Below, piece by piece: positions 1-12,615 of a DNA stretch of 64,000 bases; within the stretch, counting starts at the first letter, position 1; each line of letters opens with the position of its first letter. The stretch is from Sternotherus odoratus (lineage: Eukaryota; Chordata; Testudines; Kinosternidae): assembly GCA_032164245.1 (NCBI GenBank), contig JAVMKO010000006.1, positions 33,196,319 through 33,260,318 on the forward strand. Reading direction: 5' to 3'. Made by a program: the position numbers and the translations under genes. The notes under the pieces were generated by a model. That model was not told the DNA's origin. It ran no database searches and worked only from the letters and a program-made list of their open reading frames with translations.

Positions 1-604
1 GCTTATACTCACAGAAATTTTTCTCTAGCATAATTTAAGATGGAAACTGTTAGATAGACAGAAAACATGCCATGAAGGTGCTCTGTGTCTGGATCCTCTT
101 TGGATGCATGTTTTTTCCTGTGCCTCCCCCATGCCCTCCCCCACCTTTTTTTTGTGTGGAGCACAATAAGAAAAAAACAACAAAGCTAACATTCTTTTGT
201 GACCACCTTAAGATTGGGTGGATTTAGTCATAACTGAATGTTTCCTCTCACAACAGCTAGGGACTCACTTAAGAGCGCATGGGCAGACTAGAACTAGCAG
301 AGAGACAGTCTCTCTGTTTGTCACTTGTGTTTAATTATTCTACAACACCCAGCAATATACAGAGGAATCTCAGTATATGAGAAAGGACAGTACCACAACT
401 ACTCACCAAACAAATCTTAAGGACTTCAAACCCTGCTTTCAAATCCTCCCCAAGATGGCCAAGAACAAAAGACCAGCACAGACTAGTTAGCTTTGCTAGC
501 TCCATCCTGTTACATAAAAGGGCTATTTTTGAAAACCAAAGAACACTCATTTTCCAGACTTGCAGCAAAATGAATGCAGTGTAATCTGGTAGTTGGAATA
601 TGTG
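1..604. other. Unassigned intronic sequence
   Basis: AT-rich non-coding sequence with no repeat, RNA gene or exon that I recognise. Short open frames here have no recognisable domain or splice context. Confidence 0.5.
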
Positions 605-812
605 GTGGGGGTTAAGACTCCTGGGTTCTAATCTTCACCCTGCCAGTGACTCTGTGTGTGACCTTGCAATAGATTCTTCAGCACTCACACTTATTCTCTG
701 CATCTGTGAAATGGGTGTAATATCCATCTACCTACTTTCCTATCTCCCTCCTCCTGGAGGCACTGTGAGATGATTTTTTTAAATGTATGCAAAGTGCTTG
801 GAGTTCATCTAG
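605..812 (+). mobile_element. MIR-like (tRNA-head CORE) SINE, old copy
   Basis: Contains the head 'actcctgggttctaatc', then 'ctgccagtgactctgtg', 'gtgaccttg' and 'ctgtgaaatggg', in MIR order. The tail 'gcaaagtgcttggag' is also present. It is strongly diverged. Confidence 0.75.
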
Positions 813-1089
813 CCATAGGTTCTTAGGAAGTACACAGCACTAACTCGATTCATTTCAAATTGTGTTTGCCATGGTACTCTCAGAAACTGCACACCTCATT
901 TCCATATGAGTTCTAGGTGAACACTCATGCTGCATTTAAATTCAGCACAACACACACAAGCTAACACAGGACGCAGACTCTGAAGTTGCCAAGCAGCCAC
1001 CAGTTCAGTTGAATTTTTCATTGAGGAGGCTTCTTAAGACAAGGCAGTAAAGGTCCCTTAAAACCAGCAAATGTAGAAAACAGAACAGT

Positions 1090-1325
1090 GTGATCTAGAG
1101 GAACAAACACATGATTTGGAGTCAGAAGTGTCTGAATTCTAATCTTAGCCCTGCCACTGCTGTGCTGTCTGACCTCAGGCAAATCATGTAACCTTTCTGA
1201 CTCAATTTCCCCTTATGCATAGAACAGGGACACTACTGCTTTACCTATAGCACCTTCTAGACCTGTTGTGAGGGTTAACTAATTAATATCTGCACAGTGC
1301 TTTGAAGAGGCTGAACAGTATTAAA
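1090..1325 (+). mobile_element. MIR-like SINE, old copy
   Basis: In MIR order: 'attctaatcttagccctgcc', a short gap, then 'caggcaaatcatgtaacc', 'tcaatttcccc', 'gttgtgagggttaa' and 'cacagtgctttgaag'. Confidence 0.8.
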
Positions 1326-1329
1326 AGAT

Positions 1330-3170
1330 GTCGACTTTAGCAGTACAGGGAGTTTATTCCAGCTGTATAGAGCCTCAGGCAAAAACCAGACTGTGTGATC
1401 ACTTCTGTAGAAACTAGCAGAAGTGGCACCAGCGCTAGATTAAAGTGTCATCCTTTAATAAACACCAAATTGCAGATAGTTGCTCTGTGCATGTATAAGG
1501 ACAGACTCCACACTATTAACCACAAGCAGACTCCCTCCTAGTAATCCATGGTGTAGAAAACTCATCACAAGCTAGGAGAAGTAAAAGAGAAATGTTTTAT
1601 CTCACCCTCACAGCCATGTACACTACAGAAAGAGGAAAGGAAATAAAAGTCACTGACTTAGGGACTAGCCAGCTTCCTGGGGGTGAAGACTTTCTCTGCA
1701 AGCCCACCAAGGTGCAGTAGTTGGGGGTATAGTTTATGCTCCTATCAAGGCAGGATCAGCAGAGATAATTGGAAAGCAACAGGCAATATATAATCATGGG
1801 CTATGTGACGAGATCAACTAGTGAATTTCCAATGCATATGGAATTCTTCCTCTAGGGTTCACACGACAGCAAGATGCAGCAAGAAAGGGCAGTGCAACCC
1901 AGCTTTCTATCATAACCGGAGATGGAGCGTGCGGGGAAGGAAGCCCAAAAGGATCAGAGTTGGGGTGAGCATCTGAAAGCTGAAATGCTTTACCAAACCT
2001 AATTTGAATTACCTGAACCTTCTAAGTCCTATGGGCAGAATAAAGCCCAAAGAGACAGGCTGGGAACACACAGAGAACAGGTGATTGCCTGATAGCTGTA
2101 AACTAGACTGAGAACATTAGAAGATTCATCACTGATATTTCTTGGGGTTGGCCTTGTTTTTTCAAAATTTCATCTCCAAATTTCAGTCAAAAGATGCCAG
2201 CACCATTTCTCTGTATCCTCACAACCCTCTGCAAGCTCATATTTACCTCCAAGCCACATAAATCTGGACGTTACTTAGCATATCATTTTCTTTACTGGAA
2301 GCTATTTACAACAGAAGTGCTGAATCAGGAAATAGAGGTGATAGGAAGTGTTACCAGCATTAGAGAAATAAATCCCCCATCATTTTAAAGCTTGCTCTGC
2401 TGATGTTCTGCTTGCGTGCTTCTTTCAGTAGTAATTTTCCACACATTTGGGCCTGGGCATTGTACGTTGATAGCTACACTAATAATCGTACCTTTCTTCT
2501 TTTCAACTCTATGCAGAGCAGGATAATTTATAAGATGAGGTTTTTTTCTTTTCTTTTTCCATCAAAATATGGCAGATTTTTCTCGGTTTGCTTTTAAACT
2601 TTCTCTGTTTGATGGGAAAACTTCGCTTCCCAGCTTCATTTCTCTGTCATCCCTGATGCCTGAGGGACTATATCTCTCAAACTCCCTCAAAGAATTCAAA
2701 ACCAGAAAGCTGCAACTAGGATTTCAAAACTTCAGATTGTAATTAAAAGAGGCAGCTACAGCTGTTTGCATACAAATAAATTTCTGTGGAAAATAGCATT
2801 TCCCTGTGGAATTGCAGCCCCTGTACCGACCTGCATTCAGTCAGGCTTTGAGTGGTTTGCCTTTAAGGGCATGGATTCAAACTCAGCTTAGCTGAATAAG
2901 GGCTAAAATGTGTTACCCTAAGATGGATGTTTATTGGCCTATGTGAAATGAGCTAGGTGGGGCTGTCTCATTATGATTCCCAGTGGATAAGAGCCCACAT
3001 CACCAAAACCACTACCACAGCTAGCAGTCTTACTAGACACACCATGGAATGAAGGGGACATGGAAGCTAAACTTCCTTCTTACCACACATAAATTGTTCA
3101 TCCACGACAAAGTAGAGGTGCTTTGTGGGGTAAGGGAAACTTGCCCTGTCTCTGCTCCTGCTGTATCTAC
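1330..3170. other. Unassigned intronic sequence
   Basis: No gene or clear repeat seen. The stretch around 2700-2870 is non-repetitive and contains octamer-like 'tttgcatacaaat', which is a weak hint of a conserved non-coding element. The small open frames at 2194-2388 and 2403-2597 look accidental. Confidence 0.45.
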
Positions 3171-3180
3171 TCTGTAGATA

Positions 3181-3342
3181 GTGGCACCTTGAAGACTAAC
3201 TAAAGTATTGAAGCATAAGCTTCCGACGAAGTGGGTATTAGCCCACGAAAGCTTATGCTTCAATACTTTAGTTAGTCTTCAAGGTGCCACAGGACTCTTT
3301 GTTACCTCTGCTATTCCAGACTAACACGGCTACCTCTCTGAT
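3181..3342 (+). mobile_element. Penelope-type (Neptune-like) terminal fold-back module, copy 1
   Basis: A 162-bp insertion flanked by the 13-bp target-site duplication 'tctgtagatagtg' (3171-3183 and 3343-3355). A perfect 42-bp inverted repeat (3181-3222 with 3249-3290) surrounds a hammerhead-like core. A unique tail (3291-3342) ends 'ctacctctctgat'. The sequence belongs to the abundant sauropsid repeat containing 'cataagctttcgtgggc', which I attribute to Penelope-like retroelements. The family name is from memory; the structure is read directly. Confidence 0.8.
3198..3275 (+). ncRNA. Hammerhead-ribozyme-like motif in Penelope module copy 1
   Basis: The + strand has CCGACGA (3223-3229; consensus CUGANGA), then stem II GTGGG (3231-3235) with CCCAC (3242-3246) closed by a 6-nt loop. 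GAAA follows at 3247-3250, then a very short stem III GC-TTAT-GC (3251-3258) and the U-H site (3259-3260). Immediately 3' of the site, 3261-3290 pairs perfectly with 3181-3210 as stem I. Twelve extra bases (3211-3222) separate stem I from the core on the 5' side, and core position U4 is C, so activity is doubtful. Short stem III is typical of Penelope-associated type I hammerheads. Confidence 0.55.
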
Positions 3343-3355
3343 TCTGTAGATAGTG

Positions 3356-5455
3356 AGGACTTCAGCCTTCACAGTTGTATGTGAATCAGGAGTTTGCAGA
3401 AGGAGACTGGCATTGGGACAGCAATAATGTTTCTTCGCCTTCGCCTCCAGGAAATGGTAGAAGATCACACTAGCAACCATGTCTATCATATCTACTTTTC
3501 ACTATGTTCACAATAGAGAGATAGGAGTTATTTGCTTAGGATCATTTCCCACAAAACTCTGTTTTCTGATTTGCATGTCAACAAATACCTTAAAGAAAAG
3601 CAGGTTGAGTTGGCTGAATGACGAGTAATTGCTTCGGCTATAACTATGTTTGACACAAACAACAAACCAAACTATTGCAGTGCTCACAGAACCACAGAAA
3701 ATGGAGATGGAAAAGACCTAGATTATCCAGTCCCTCTTGCTACAAATACAGGATAGCTCTCTGCAGTACATTCATCAGAGCTTTGTGTCATGTGTTATCA
3801 GGTCAATAATATTTTGGATCTTCAAAGGCCTCCTGACTGCCTCTGTAGTTTCTGGGTTTTTGGTGGGGGTGTGTTGTGTTGTGGGTTTTTTTGGAGGAGA
3901 AGGGGAGGGAGATGAAGGAGGAAGGTACTGTGTTCTTCAAAAGCAAGGAAGATATGGTTAAGATATCACCATGGTTTGGATGCTCAGCAATCTGTCAAAT
4001 CCTTCCTTTGTCGAACAATTATAGAACACTGTCAGTTCCTTTATTATACGTTTTGGGGACAAGGATGTCTTTGTAGCACTCAGCACAATAAGGCCCTGAT
4101 TCTGACTGAGGCACTCGGGCATAACTGCAATAAGAATTTTATATATAACAGACAACAACCACCACCACCACAACAAGAAATTCCAGGCAAAATCACTTCC
4201 TGCCCTTTGGCTGAGGCGCATGCCTGAAACTAGGAAAACAGAGGAATGTCACGGGATAATCTCTAATCCTATATAGGTATTTCTAGCAAGGATTCTGATT
4301 TGTTTCCAAATAGCCTTATCCATGTATTTACAAAGTGAACTGGGATATATTGCCCCCTGAGTCAAACATCTTTTTTCTCCGAAGTCCCCTGGAGAGAGAG
4401 ATATAGTAAGCTGCATTAAATAAAAGGCAACAAATGAAAATGAAATAAAAAAAAATCCAACAGAATATATTAAAACTATATTAGGGAAAAGAGTCAATTG
4501 CCAGATATATTACTGAAAGAAATGTTTACACAATGGCATATGAAAACCCCAGTTGAACATCAAAGATTTTAAGCTAGACTCAGGCCACCTATAAATATTA
4601 TATGCTACCAAAGCCACATTTAGCTGTCATATACTTTCTCTGTATTTCCTTTCTCATCATTGCTAATTGCCAATGTAAAGAGAAACCCTTTTCCTTTCCA
4701 ATCAACCTGCTGATCTTGTCTTATTTATTCAGTGATGGCTTAATCTAGTGCTTGAGATATGAGGAATGTTTCCCTGGTAATGAAATTGTGATATAAAAAC
4801 AATCTATCAAGTAATCTCTGAATAATCCAGCATTAATGGGAATCAAGACTTGCACTATGGGATAATTCAAATAGAGATTGCAATTCCCTCACTAATTTAA
4901 AATATATTATAGGTAGGGCTGGTAGCACTGCCTCTTATTAAAGTTGCCAAACATTTTCCATAAGACCCTGTGTTCAGTTGCTCAGAACTTTGCCAAACTT
5001 TAAGTGTATAGGCTGAAATTTTCCTTACTGTGTGTCTACCTCCTGTTGATCTTTTTATAACATTTCAGCTCAGACACTTCAGCCATTTCCAAGAACAAGG
5101 CCAGGAAAAATACATTTGAAACAGGGACTTGAAATTTTGGCCTATGTGTCAGAGATGTGACTTTTGCCATCCCCGTGATAATCTGCCCAAATTTGTCCAA
5201 GTTATAAATCTCCGAAAAATCATACTAAGGACCTACTACAGCTTTACAGCTAAATTCCCTGAAGATTCCATCTGCACTGAGCATGCTCCAGACTGGGGCT
5301 CAGTAGGACTTCCTCTGCAATTGCAAATGAAGGCTGGTATTGGCCAGTCTACAGAACTGATATCAGGAAGCCGGTCTCTCCTGATTTCACAGTGTCTCCT
5401 GTTGGGCCCCAGCAGGGCGGAAGGGAACACTGCCAGTTTCAAATGCAGAGGGGAT
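3356..5455. other. Unassigned intronic sequence
   Basis: No exon or confident repeat. There is a short CAA/CCA-rich tract near 4150-4175 and AT-rich stretches at 4440-4620 and 4890-4920. Open frames of 66-113 codons here overlap each other on both strands and lack any domain. Confidence 0.45.
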
Positions 5456-5459
5456 AAGA

Positions 5460-6180
5460 GTCAGACCTAAGAGGAAGTATGGGAGGAAAAGATCAGGTCA
5501 AGGAGCCAGGCGGAAAAAGTGGCACTAGAAACTGGTGGGAGGAAGAGGGAAACTGGGACTGGAAGTTGGGGTGGAAAGAGACTGGGAGCTGGAAGGTAGG
5601 GCAGAGGAGACTGGTATTCAGGTAGAAAGAGTCTGGGAATGGCTGGGCAAGAAGATTGGGACTGGGAACCAGTAGGGTGGAAGAAAGGAGGTGGACGGAG
5701 AGACTGATCTGATGAGGAACCAGAGTGTGTGGGTGACAACTGGGACCAACTGAGCAAACAGAATGCTAGTCAAGGTGCCAGTAGGGAACATGATGCTGGT
5801 TTGGATGATAAGCCTAGGGTGGGAGACAGGAAACCAGTGGGGACAGGAACATGGCGGAGGGGAGAGGGGGAAGGGAGAACAACAGATTGGATGAGGAGCA
5901 GGAATAGGGAATTGGGCCTGGCAAGGTAAGTAGACTTGGGACAAGGAGTTTTGGTTTGAGGGAAATGGGAATAGCTGGGCAAGGAGACAAGTACCTTGGA
6001 TGGGGAGAAAGACTGGGACTAGGATGAGGAGCCTAAGGAGTGGACACTGGGATTTGATAGGCATAGAGAATAGGACTAGGATTAGAAGACAAGAGTGGAG
6101 AAAAGACATGACCAGGAGAGAGACAGGTTGGAGGGAAGAGAGAAAACGAGAACCTACTCCCTTGAAGAACCTAGAATGGA
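5460..6180 (-). repeat. Purine-rich decayed tandem repeat family, copy A
   Basis: The + strand is a degenerate array of 'gggactggga', 'gaaccagtagggtggaag' and 'gctgggcaaggag' motifs. Its complement resembles the pyrimidine-rich block at 39230-39450 ('ccactggttcccagtcc'), so the two are opposite-orientation members of one dispersed family. Long Pro/Ser-rich open frames on the minus strand follow from this composition and are not genes. Confidence 0.65.
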
Positions 6181-6564
6181 ATCCAAGATTCCAGAGTCTC
6201 ATAATTACTCTGCTGTCAGCAAACGTCTGTGAAACCCATTGGCAAAGAGTAACAGCCTAGCACTGCTATCACTTATTTTATTAGATCAAGTGGCAGAAGT
6301 CTGTGAGGTGGATCCAAAGATTCCAACCCTGCAGATGCTCCAAGTGGCTATCAATATAGGAATAACTACACTGCAAAAAACTCCAGGCCCCTTCAATAGT
6401 GAGTCGCACAGTCTGAGTAAACTGATCCGGGCCCAGGCTACAAGGCTAAAAATAGTAGTGTTGATATTCCCACTAGGGCTGGAGCATGAGCTCTGAGACC
6501 CACTACGCTTGCCATGTTTCAGAGCCTGGACTGCAGCCTGAGCAGGAAGTATCTGAGTGTTTCA

Positions 6565-6735
6565 CAAACATGAAGTAACTTATTTTCATAATACCCTTGT
6601 GAGATAAGGGGGTTTTAATGTGCCCATTTTACAGACTGGGAACGGAAGCAAAGAGATTAAAGTCAAAAGTGTCCACTAATTCTGGGTGCCTAATTCAAAA
6701 CACCTAGGATGTGATTTTTCAGAGTGATTAGCATT
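6565..6735 (-). mobile_element. MIR-like SINE fragment followed by a 'cctgatttttcag' repeat piece
   Basis: 'gagataaggg', 'tgcccattttacagactggg' and 'gcaaagagattaaag' are the reverse complement of the MIR 3' half. Adjacent 'aacacctaggatgtgatttttcag' belongs to the palindromic family discussed for 46885-47100. Confidence 0.65.
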
Positions 6736-6960
6736 TTATAGCATTTTATACATTCAAAGGACAACTTCCATTGCATCTGTTAGTGCTCAGCATTTCTGCA
6801 AATCACCAAATGCCAGGGTCTCGAGTGAGTCACCCAGAAAATGAGGAACTCACAGTTAGTGAACACCCATGGAAAGTTCAGTTGACATGACTTAACTAGC
6901 ATTCTTAATACTGTCATTTTCTGAGTGTTTGAATTCACAACCTTAATCACATTCTTATTT

Positions 6961-7024
<64 letters not shown>
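6961..7024 (+). repeat. (GATA)n microsatellite
   Basis: About 16 uninterrupted tetranucleotide units. It explains the repeated SIYL peptide that an open frame on the other strand would give. Confidence 0.98.
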
Positions 7025-7039
7025 GACAAAGAAATAGAA

Positions 7040-7500
7040 GTGCTGTGTCAATATATGATGATTTTGTGTCAAAATAGAATGGCATTTCACCATGCTGTAG
7101 TGTTAGGAATGATGCTGTTGTCACATGATATTCTGTCAACACATCATGCTGAGACAATAGTATTGCTAATAATTTACAAGCATCAAGAGTCTCTGCCACA
7201 AGCCCCTAATAATATTTAAAAGAGAGCGAGAGATAGAGGGATGTTGTATCAGCAGATGATGATGTTGCATCTATATATGAGGATAGAGCATTTCAACAGC
7301 ACTTTGTGCCATTGTGTCAGCAGTAATGCCACTGCACTGTAATCTTGAGTCAATGCATTATGAGAATGGTTCAATAAGTATGACATTTCACCATGATTGT
7401 GAATCAACAACTACCATGCTGTGCCATGACACTGCATCGGTCTGTGTTGATATTGCATTAGGACACTGCATCAACATATGATGATATTGGAAGGTGATCT
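7040..7500 (+). repeat. Decayed tandem array rich in 'gatgatattgcatca' motifs
   Basis: Irregularly spaced variants of 'atatgatgat', 'gttgcatc', 'cactgcatc' and 'tcaacacatc' recur across the segment (7050, 7250, 7425 and 7470, for example). 'catttcaccatg' occurs twice (about 7083 and 7385). The pattern suggests an old minisatellite next to the GATA tract. Confidence 0.5.
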
Positions 7501-10500
7501 TGCATGAGTTCAGTGATATTGAAGCCATGATGTTGCAATTATGCTTTAGCATGACAGCATGTCAATGCACAGTGGCACACACTGACACAAAGCTCATAAC
7601 TGCATCATGCACCAAGGCAAAGTGGAAAGATGGACACTTAGATATCCCAAGACCACTTGATCAATCAGCCTGTGGGACAAATGTAGATGAGTGCCACCCC
7701 TATCCCTAAATTTTAGCAGCTTGGTGTTGACAAAGTTTTGCTACCCTCAGCAAAGTTACTCCTGTGAGGTTCACCCAAGACTGCCCTTCCACATTTTTCT
7801 CTCTGTCGTTCAAGTTGCACAGACAGCAGGTACTTAGTTCTCGAACACTTTTTGTTTTATCTGCTCAGCCATTTGACTGCATATGATTGACCTCATTGCA
7901 ACCCATGGAGAGTAACGAAATTCAAAAGCAAACCAGTGTGACAGGGAAATGGCCCAATTATGCTGAGCCTTGCTTTTCTCCTTGCAAAACGGATGCAGCC
8001 TAGCACGTCAAGACACAAAGGGAAGCAGACACCTAGCGAGTGCTGTTGAAGGAGGAGGATGAAAGGATGACAATTATTTTAATCGGCTTCCAAGAGGTGG
8101 CAATAATGTTTCCTATAATTGTAGAGTGAGGCAGAAAAGTCAATAGTTTCAGCTGGCCTTTGTTTCTGAATGGAACCTGCATTAGCTTTTCATCCTCTCT
8201 GCTAGTGAAGCATTGATTATTTCCCATTAAGCAATACTTGGGTCAGCTTACTCTGGTCCCACGCAACATAGATGGAGGCTAGGAGCACCAATTAGCGGCT
8301 CTTCATCATGTCAGTTTGCTGGGGAGTTGGGTTTTTTTTAATTGTTGATGGTATTTTTATTTATGTTAATTATTATTTAGTCTTACCTTGGCTGTGCTCT
8401 GACCTTAGCACTGGGTTACTTTTCCACCCCAATGGGATGTATTTATACCAATACAAAATGGAAGTATAGCACAGCAAGAGTAAAGAACAGATGATATGGC
8501 AGATTACAGTAATTAGTTCAGTTTGAGATGGAACCAACTGCACCATGGAGTTCAGTGGAATCTGTGCTCCTCCTTCATTTTTACTGGTGAAGAGGGTTAC
8601 AACTACTGGAGCCAAATGGGGGCAGAGTGGGGGTGGAAGTGTGGGGCTATAGTTGACTGGCACCACACAGAACCCTCTGGTGACCTCAGGGCATCCCTGC
8701 AGGCAGCCCTTCACCTCAGTTTTCATTTTTGGATTCCCAGATAACCTCCACACAGGGTTTTTCTATTTCAGTCACAACTGGCCTCCTTAGGGCCCGATTT
8801 ATTAATCTGAAGTTCAAAAATAAACACAAAAGTCTCCCCTTCAGCTGAGTACCACCCAAACATCCTGATCTGGTCAGAGTCCTTCCTGTCTTAGCAGGCT
8901 ACCCAGCCCTTCCTAGGTGGAACAATTCCTTGCTCTCATGATCTTCTCTCCGGGAGCCTCTCTCACTCCCTGCAGTCTCCGAAATGCCTCTCCTTCTTAC
9001 TGCAGCCACTTTCTGCTCATTACAGGAAATGGCCCGATTCCCCTCGGGTGGGGCTCTTTCTGAAATCGGGCCCAGGCTCTCCAGTCCAAGCACAAGTCAT
9101 CTTATTATGGGAGGAAAAACCCACCGTGGGATGTTCCCCCTCCTGGAGCACTGTAAATCTGTCAGCGTGAAATCTGTTGGAACATATTGTGAGGGAGTTT
9201 GGGGTGGAGTCAGAGTGAGGCAGCAGCTGTTCTGCACAGCATATTCCTGTCTAAGCCCCGCAAATATCTAAATGGGAGTTATTGATGCTCCGAACAGCAT
9301 TGCTTTTGCTGGGTTCCCTCTAGGATTGGTCACCCTGAGGAGCCAGCCAGTGGAAGCATGATTCAGATGGAGGCTGCAAGCCTCTTTGATCTTACAAGAG
9401 AGAAGGTACCTCTCCAACTTGTGAGAACAATCCTTGGGGTTTGGTACGCAAGCAGAACAAAAGGATGAAGGGACCAAGTTTAGAGGAAACGTGTTTCTTA
9501 CAGACACCAGATCTTGTCACAAGCAGTAGTCCCTTTCCTCCTCTGGACAGCTAGCCTGGTTCCCTCACTGCCAAGCAATGGCAGGGGAGCCCCTAATTCA
9601 GTAGGGGACTAGTCTTCTCTGCTGATGTGCAATCAGGCAGCTTCCTCCCTTGATCTAGCATCTGCTTCTCCTCCCTCTGCTGAAGGCGGTCTGCAGTCTC
9701 AACCAAACGTCGCCATGGCAGTCACACTCAGTTGACTTTTCCAAGCTTTCTTTCACAACTGAAAAGACCAAAGGTTTGGGGTTTTTTTTTTAAACGACAG
9801 CAGGCTGCTGCTCACATGTGCCAGACAGTGCATGGCACATTCCACAAGGAGGTTCCAAAGCAGCAGCGGGGGTGAATGGGGGGGGGAGGGGGGCATCTTC
9901 ACTTTGGGTATTGTGCAAGAACACTAAATGGCGCTGAACAGTGCTGAGCACCTCCTGTGGGGGGCTGAGTACCCCTTCAGTGTCAGTGAGAGATAAGGAG
10001 AGATTAGCTCCCTGCAGGAAGCACTCAGCAGCGTTCAACGACAGTCCACAGTATATGGGCACGTGTACAGAAAAGGTGGGTTATAATGCTCCAACTAAAA
10101 GTGCTCCATGCAATTTGGGTACCAAAACGCTCAGTTCACCACCCAGCTGCTGAATCTAAGATTCTTGTTCCATCAGCCCAACAATGGGGCTCATCTCTAG
10201 AGTCATGTAGGCTCTGAGCAGCATGCAAGCCTGGAGGTTAAACCTCAGCCCTGTTCTGAGAAGCAGATATACCTTTCCCTGCAGAAGAGCAAAAAGCCTG
10301 AGTGAGCAGCAGCCAGGAAAGGAAGAATAGAGTTCTGTGAGATGCTCAGACTGCCTGAGGGTTGACAAGGGATCTTCATTAAAATGTTTGTTTGTGATAA
10401 AACAGTTCTCTCTCTCCCACACTCTACACTATGCTCTTTCATAAAGGCCTCCTTTACTAGTAAACACACTCTCTCTGTCTCTCACTGTTGCTTACACATC

Positions 10501-10865
10501 CACTACAGCGTTGGTAGCAGACAGATCCAGGAAGCGGGTGTATATAATGAAGCTGGTGTGTAGTGGTGAATCTTAAATGGGACCTGTTGCTCCCCTGGCT
10601 CTGGGTGTTTAACCTGGTCTGGAGCTGCCAGCCCATCATTTCATATTTCACTTCAAGAATGCAGCATATCCTACCCCAAGCGCCTAACCTCAAAATGTAG
10701 CCACTTCTGAAGCCAAACAAAAGGCTAATTATGAAGATTGAATCCATTCTGGAAGACTATCCATTATTAATCTACTAGTCCCACTGGTATCTTCTCTCAC
10801 ATCCATGAGTCCTTCTCAGTCAGTGAGGATTTTATAGCAGCTGGTATCTTCAGCTATATTACCCA
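7500..10865. other. Unassigned intronic sequence
   Basis: No exon, RNA gene or confident mobile element recognised over 3.3 kb. Local features are a poly-T/A run near 9780-9795, a G-rich run at 9877-9894 and a 'ctctctctgtctctc' tract near 10470. Open frames up to 126 codons (8373-8753, minus) show no family resemblance. Confidence 0.45.
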
Positions 10866-10869
10866 GGGC

Positions 10870-11005
10870 TACGAGACTGGACTTTCCAATGTAAGGTGTG
10901 GTAGTACTTGGATGGAAGATTTCCCAGGAAAACAGGAGATGTTGCAAGTGGTGGGATTAGTAAATCAGTGGGTTGTGCTGTATTGTAGTGAGACAATGCC
11001 TCCGC
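10870..11005 (+). mobile_element. 5S rRNA-derived SINE fragment
   Basis: 'ggtagtacttggatggaaga' is the 3' internal-promoter portion of 5S rRNA. It is followed by 'ttcccaggaaaac' and 'gtgctgtattgt', as in amniote 5S-headed SINEs. It is old and truncated and is not a functional 5S gene. Confidence 0.7.
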
Positions 11006-11273
11006 ATGGTGCTCATGGAGAACCAAGATTTAATAGTTACAAAGTGAATAAAACTTTTTGACTAAAGCTATTTATAAAGAACAGCTGAGGGAACACTTGG
11101 AAAATTTTAACATATACAAAACATTTATTTTCAGACAAGGAAAGAAAAGAGATTCTGGCAGTTGCCACCACAGACTATTAATTTATGTCCTTAACAAAAC
11201 AATATAACTAAATTAAGAAAAATATATAATTAAATTAACAAAATGGGTTACTATAAAATGGCTCTCCCAAATA

Positions 11274-11460
11274 AACCTTTCCTATATCTAGGATTTTAGA
11301 TATATATAGATAGATAGATAGAACCTTTCCTATATCTAGGATTTTAGATAGATATATAGATAGATAGATAGAACCTTTCCTATATCTAGGATTTTAGATA
11401 GATATATAGATAGATAGATAGAACCTTTCCTATATCTAGGATTTTAGATAGATATATCCT
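11274..11460 (+). repeat. 48-50 bp minisatellite
   Basis: Four near-identical units begin at about 11274, 11322, 11372 and 11422, each with 'aacctttcctatatctagg' followed by 'attttagata' and an internal GATA run. High unit identity implies recent expansion. Confidence 0.95.
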
Positions 11461-12615
11461 ATATTTAGATTTTAGTAACTCATTGAGCATGACCATCTCC
11501 TGAAATCTTATTCTCAAAATTACCGTATTTTTCGCCATATAAGATGCTCCGGCATATAAGATGCACCTAATTTTAAAGGAGGAAAATCTAGAAAAAAAAG
11601 ATTCTGAACCAAATACTGTAGTAAAATATTTTATATCAACTGTATAAAGTTAACAGCAGTTTAAGAACAATTTTATGTCAACCATGTAACATATTAAGAA
11701 CTATCTTTACTCTCATTAACAGTCAGTAAAGTCAGTAAACAGTGAAAGTAACAAAAATAAGGCTGTAATGTTATTATTCGAACCCCAAGAATTCCTCTTG
11801 CACTGGGGGGCACAAAGGGTTGGGGGGGCAGAGCGCAAGGAAGTCACAGAGTGGGGCGAAGGGGGATGACACAGAGAATCGGATGAGGGGGAAGGGAGAG
11901 TCCGGGTGGAGTGGAGGGGGTTGGCAGAGAGGATCGGTGAGGGGAACAGGAGAGCCTGGGGGGTGGGAAGAGGATTGGGGTGGGAAGGAGAGTCGGGGGG
12001 GGAGGGGGAAGAGCACCCCAAGAGGGGTGCAGAGGGTCTGGTGGGAGGAGGAAAGAGTCCCAGGGGAAGGCACAGATACACAGAGGATTGGGTATGGGGG
12101 AGGGGACAGTGCCCTAGGGGAGTCACAGAGGATCAGGTTGGGAGGACAGGGGAGGGGTGAGGCACAGAGGGTCAAGTGGAGGGGGAAGCCCCAAGAAGGG
12201 GCAAAGAGGGTTGGGTGGAGGGGAGGACACAGAGGGTCTGTTGGGGAGGAGCGACAGAGTCCTGGGGGGAACACAGAGGCTGTGGTGAGTGGGGGGAGGG
12301 GAATCCCATGGGAGGACACAGAGTAGCACCCCGGGGGGGGGGGCAGAGGATGGGGGAACTACAGATTGTGGAGTGAAGAAGGGGAAGCCCCGGGCGGCAC
12401 TCGAGTGACGGGCTCTGGTGAGCGTGGGCTGGGGAACTGAGGGGGTGGGGTCTGGTGACGGGGGAGCTCAGGTTCTGAAGAAGGAAAACGAGGAGTAGGG
12501 GCTCTGGAGCAGAGGGAGGGAGCCAGAGGGCGGGACCTGGCGAGGTGAAGCCTGGGGGAGGGAGATTTGCTGAGTGGGAGCGGAGGGGGGAGGACGGGGG
12601 GGGGGGACCAGAGAG

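Noticed and set aside
5618..6202. 194-codon open frame, minus strand
   Set aside because: Low-complexity Pro/Ser/Leu product of the purine-rich repeat array; overlaps other frames of similar quality.
10885..10925. Possible 5S rRNA gene
   Set aside because: Only the 3' promoter portion matches, and downstream sequence is that of a SINE; the 5' half is missing.
11274..11460. Regularly spaced repeats resembling a CRISPR array
   Set aside because: The units are contiguous with no unique spacers and the genome is eukaryotic; this is a minisatellite.
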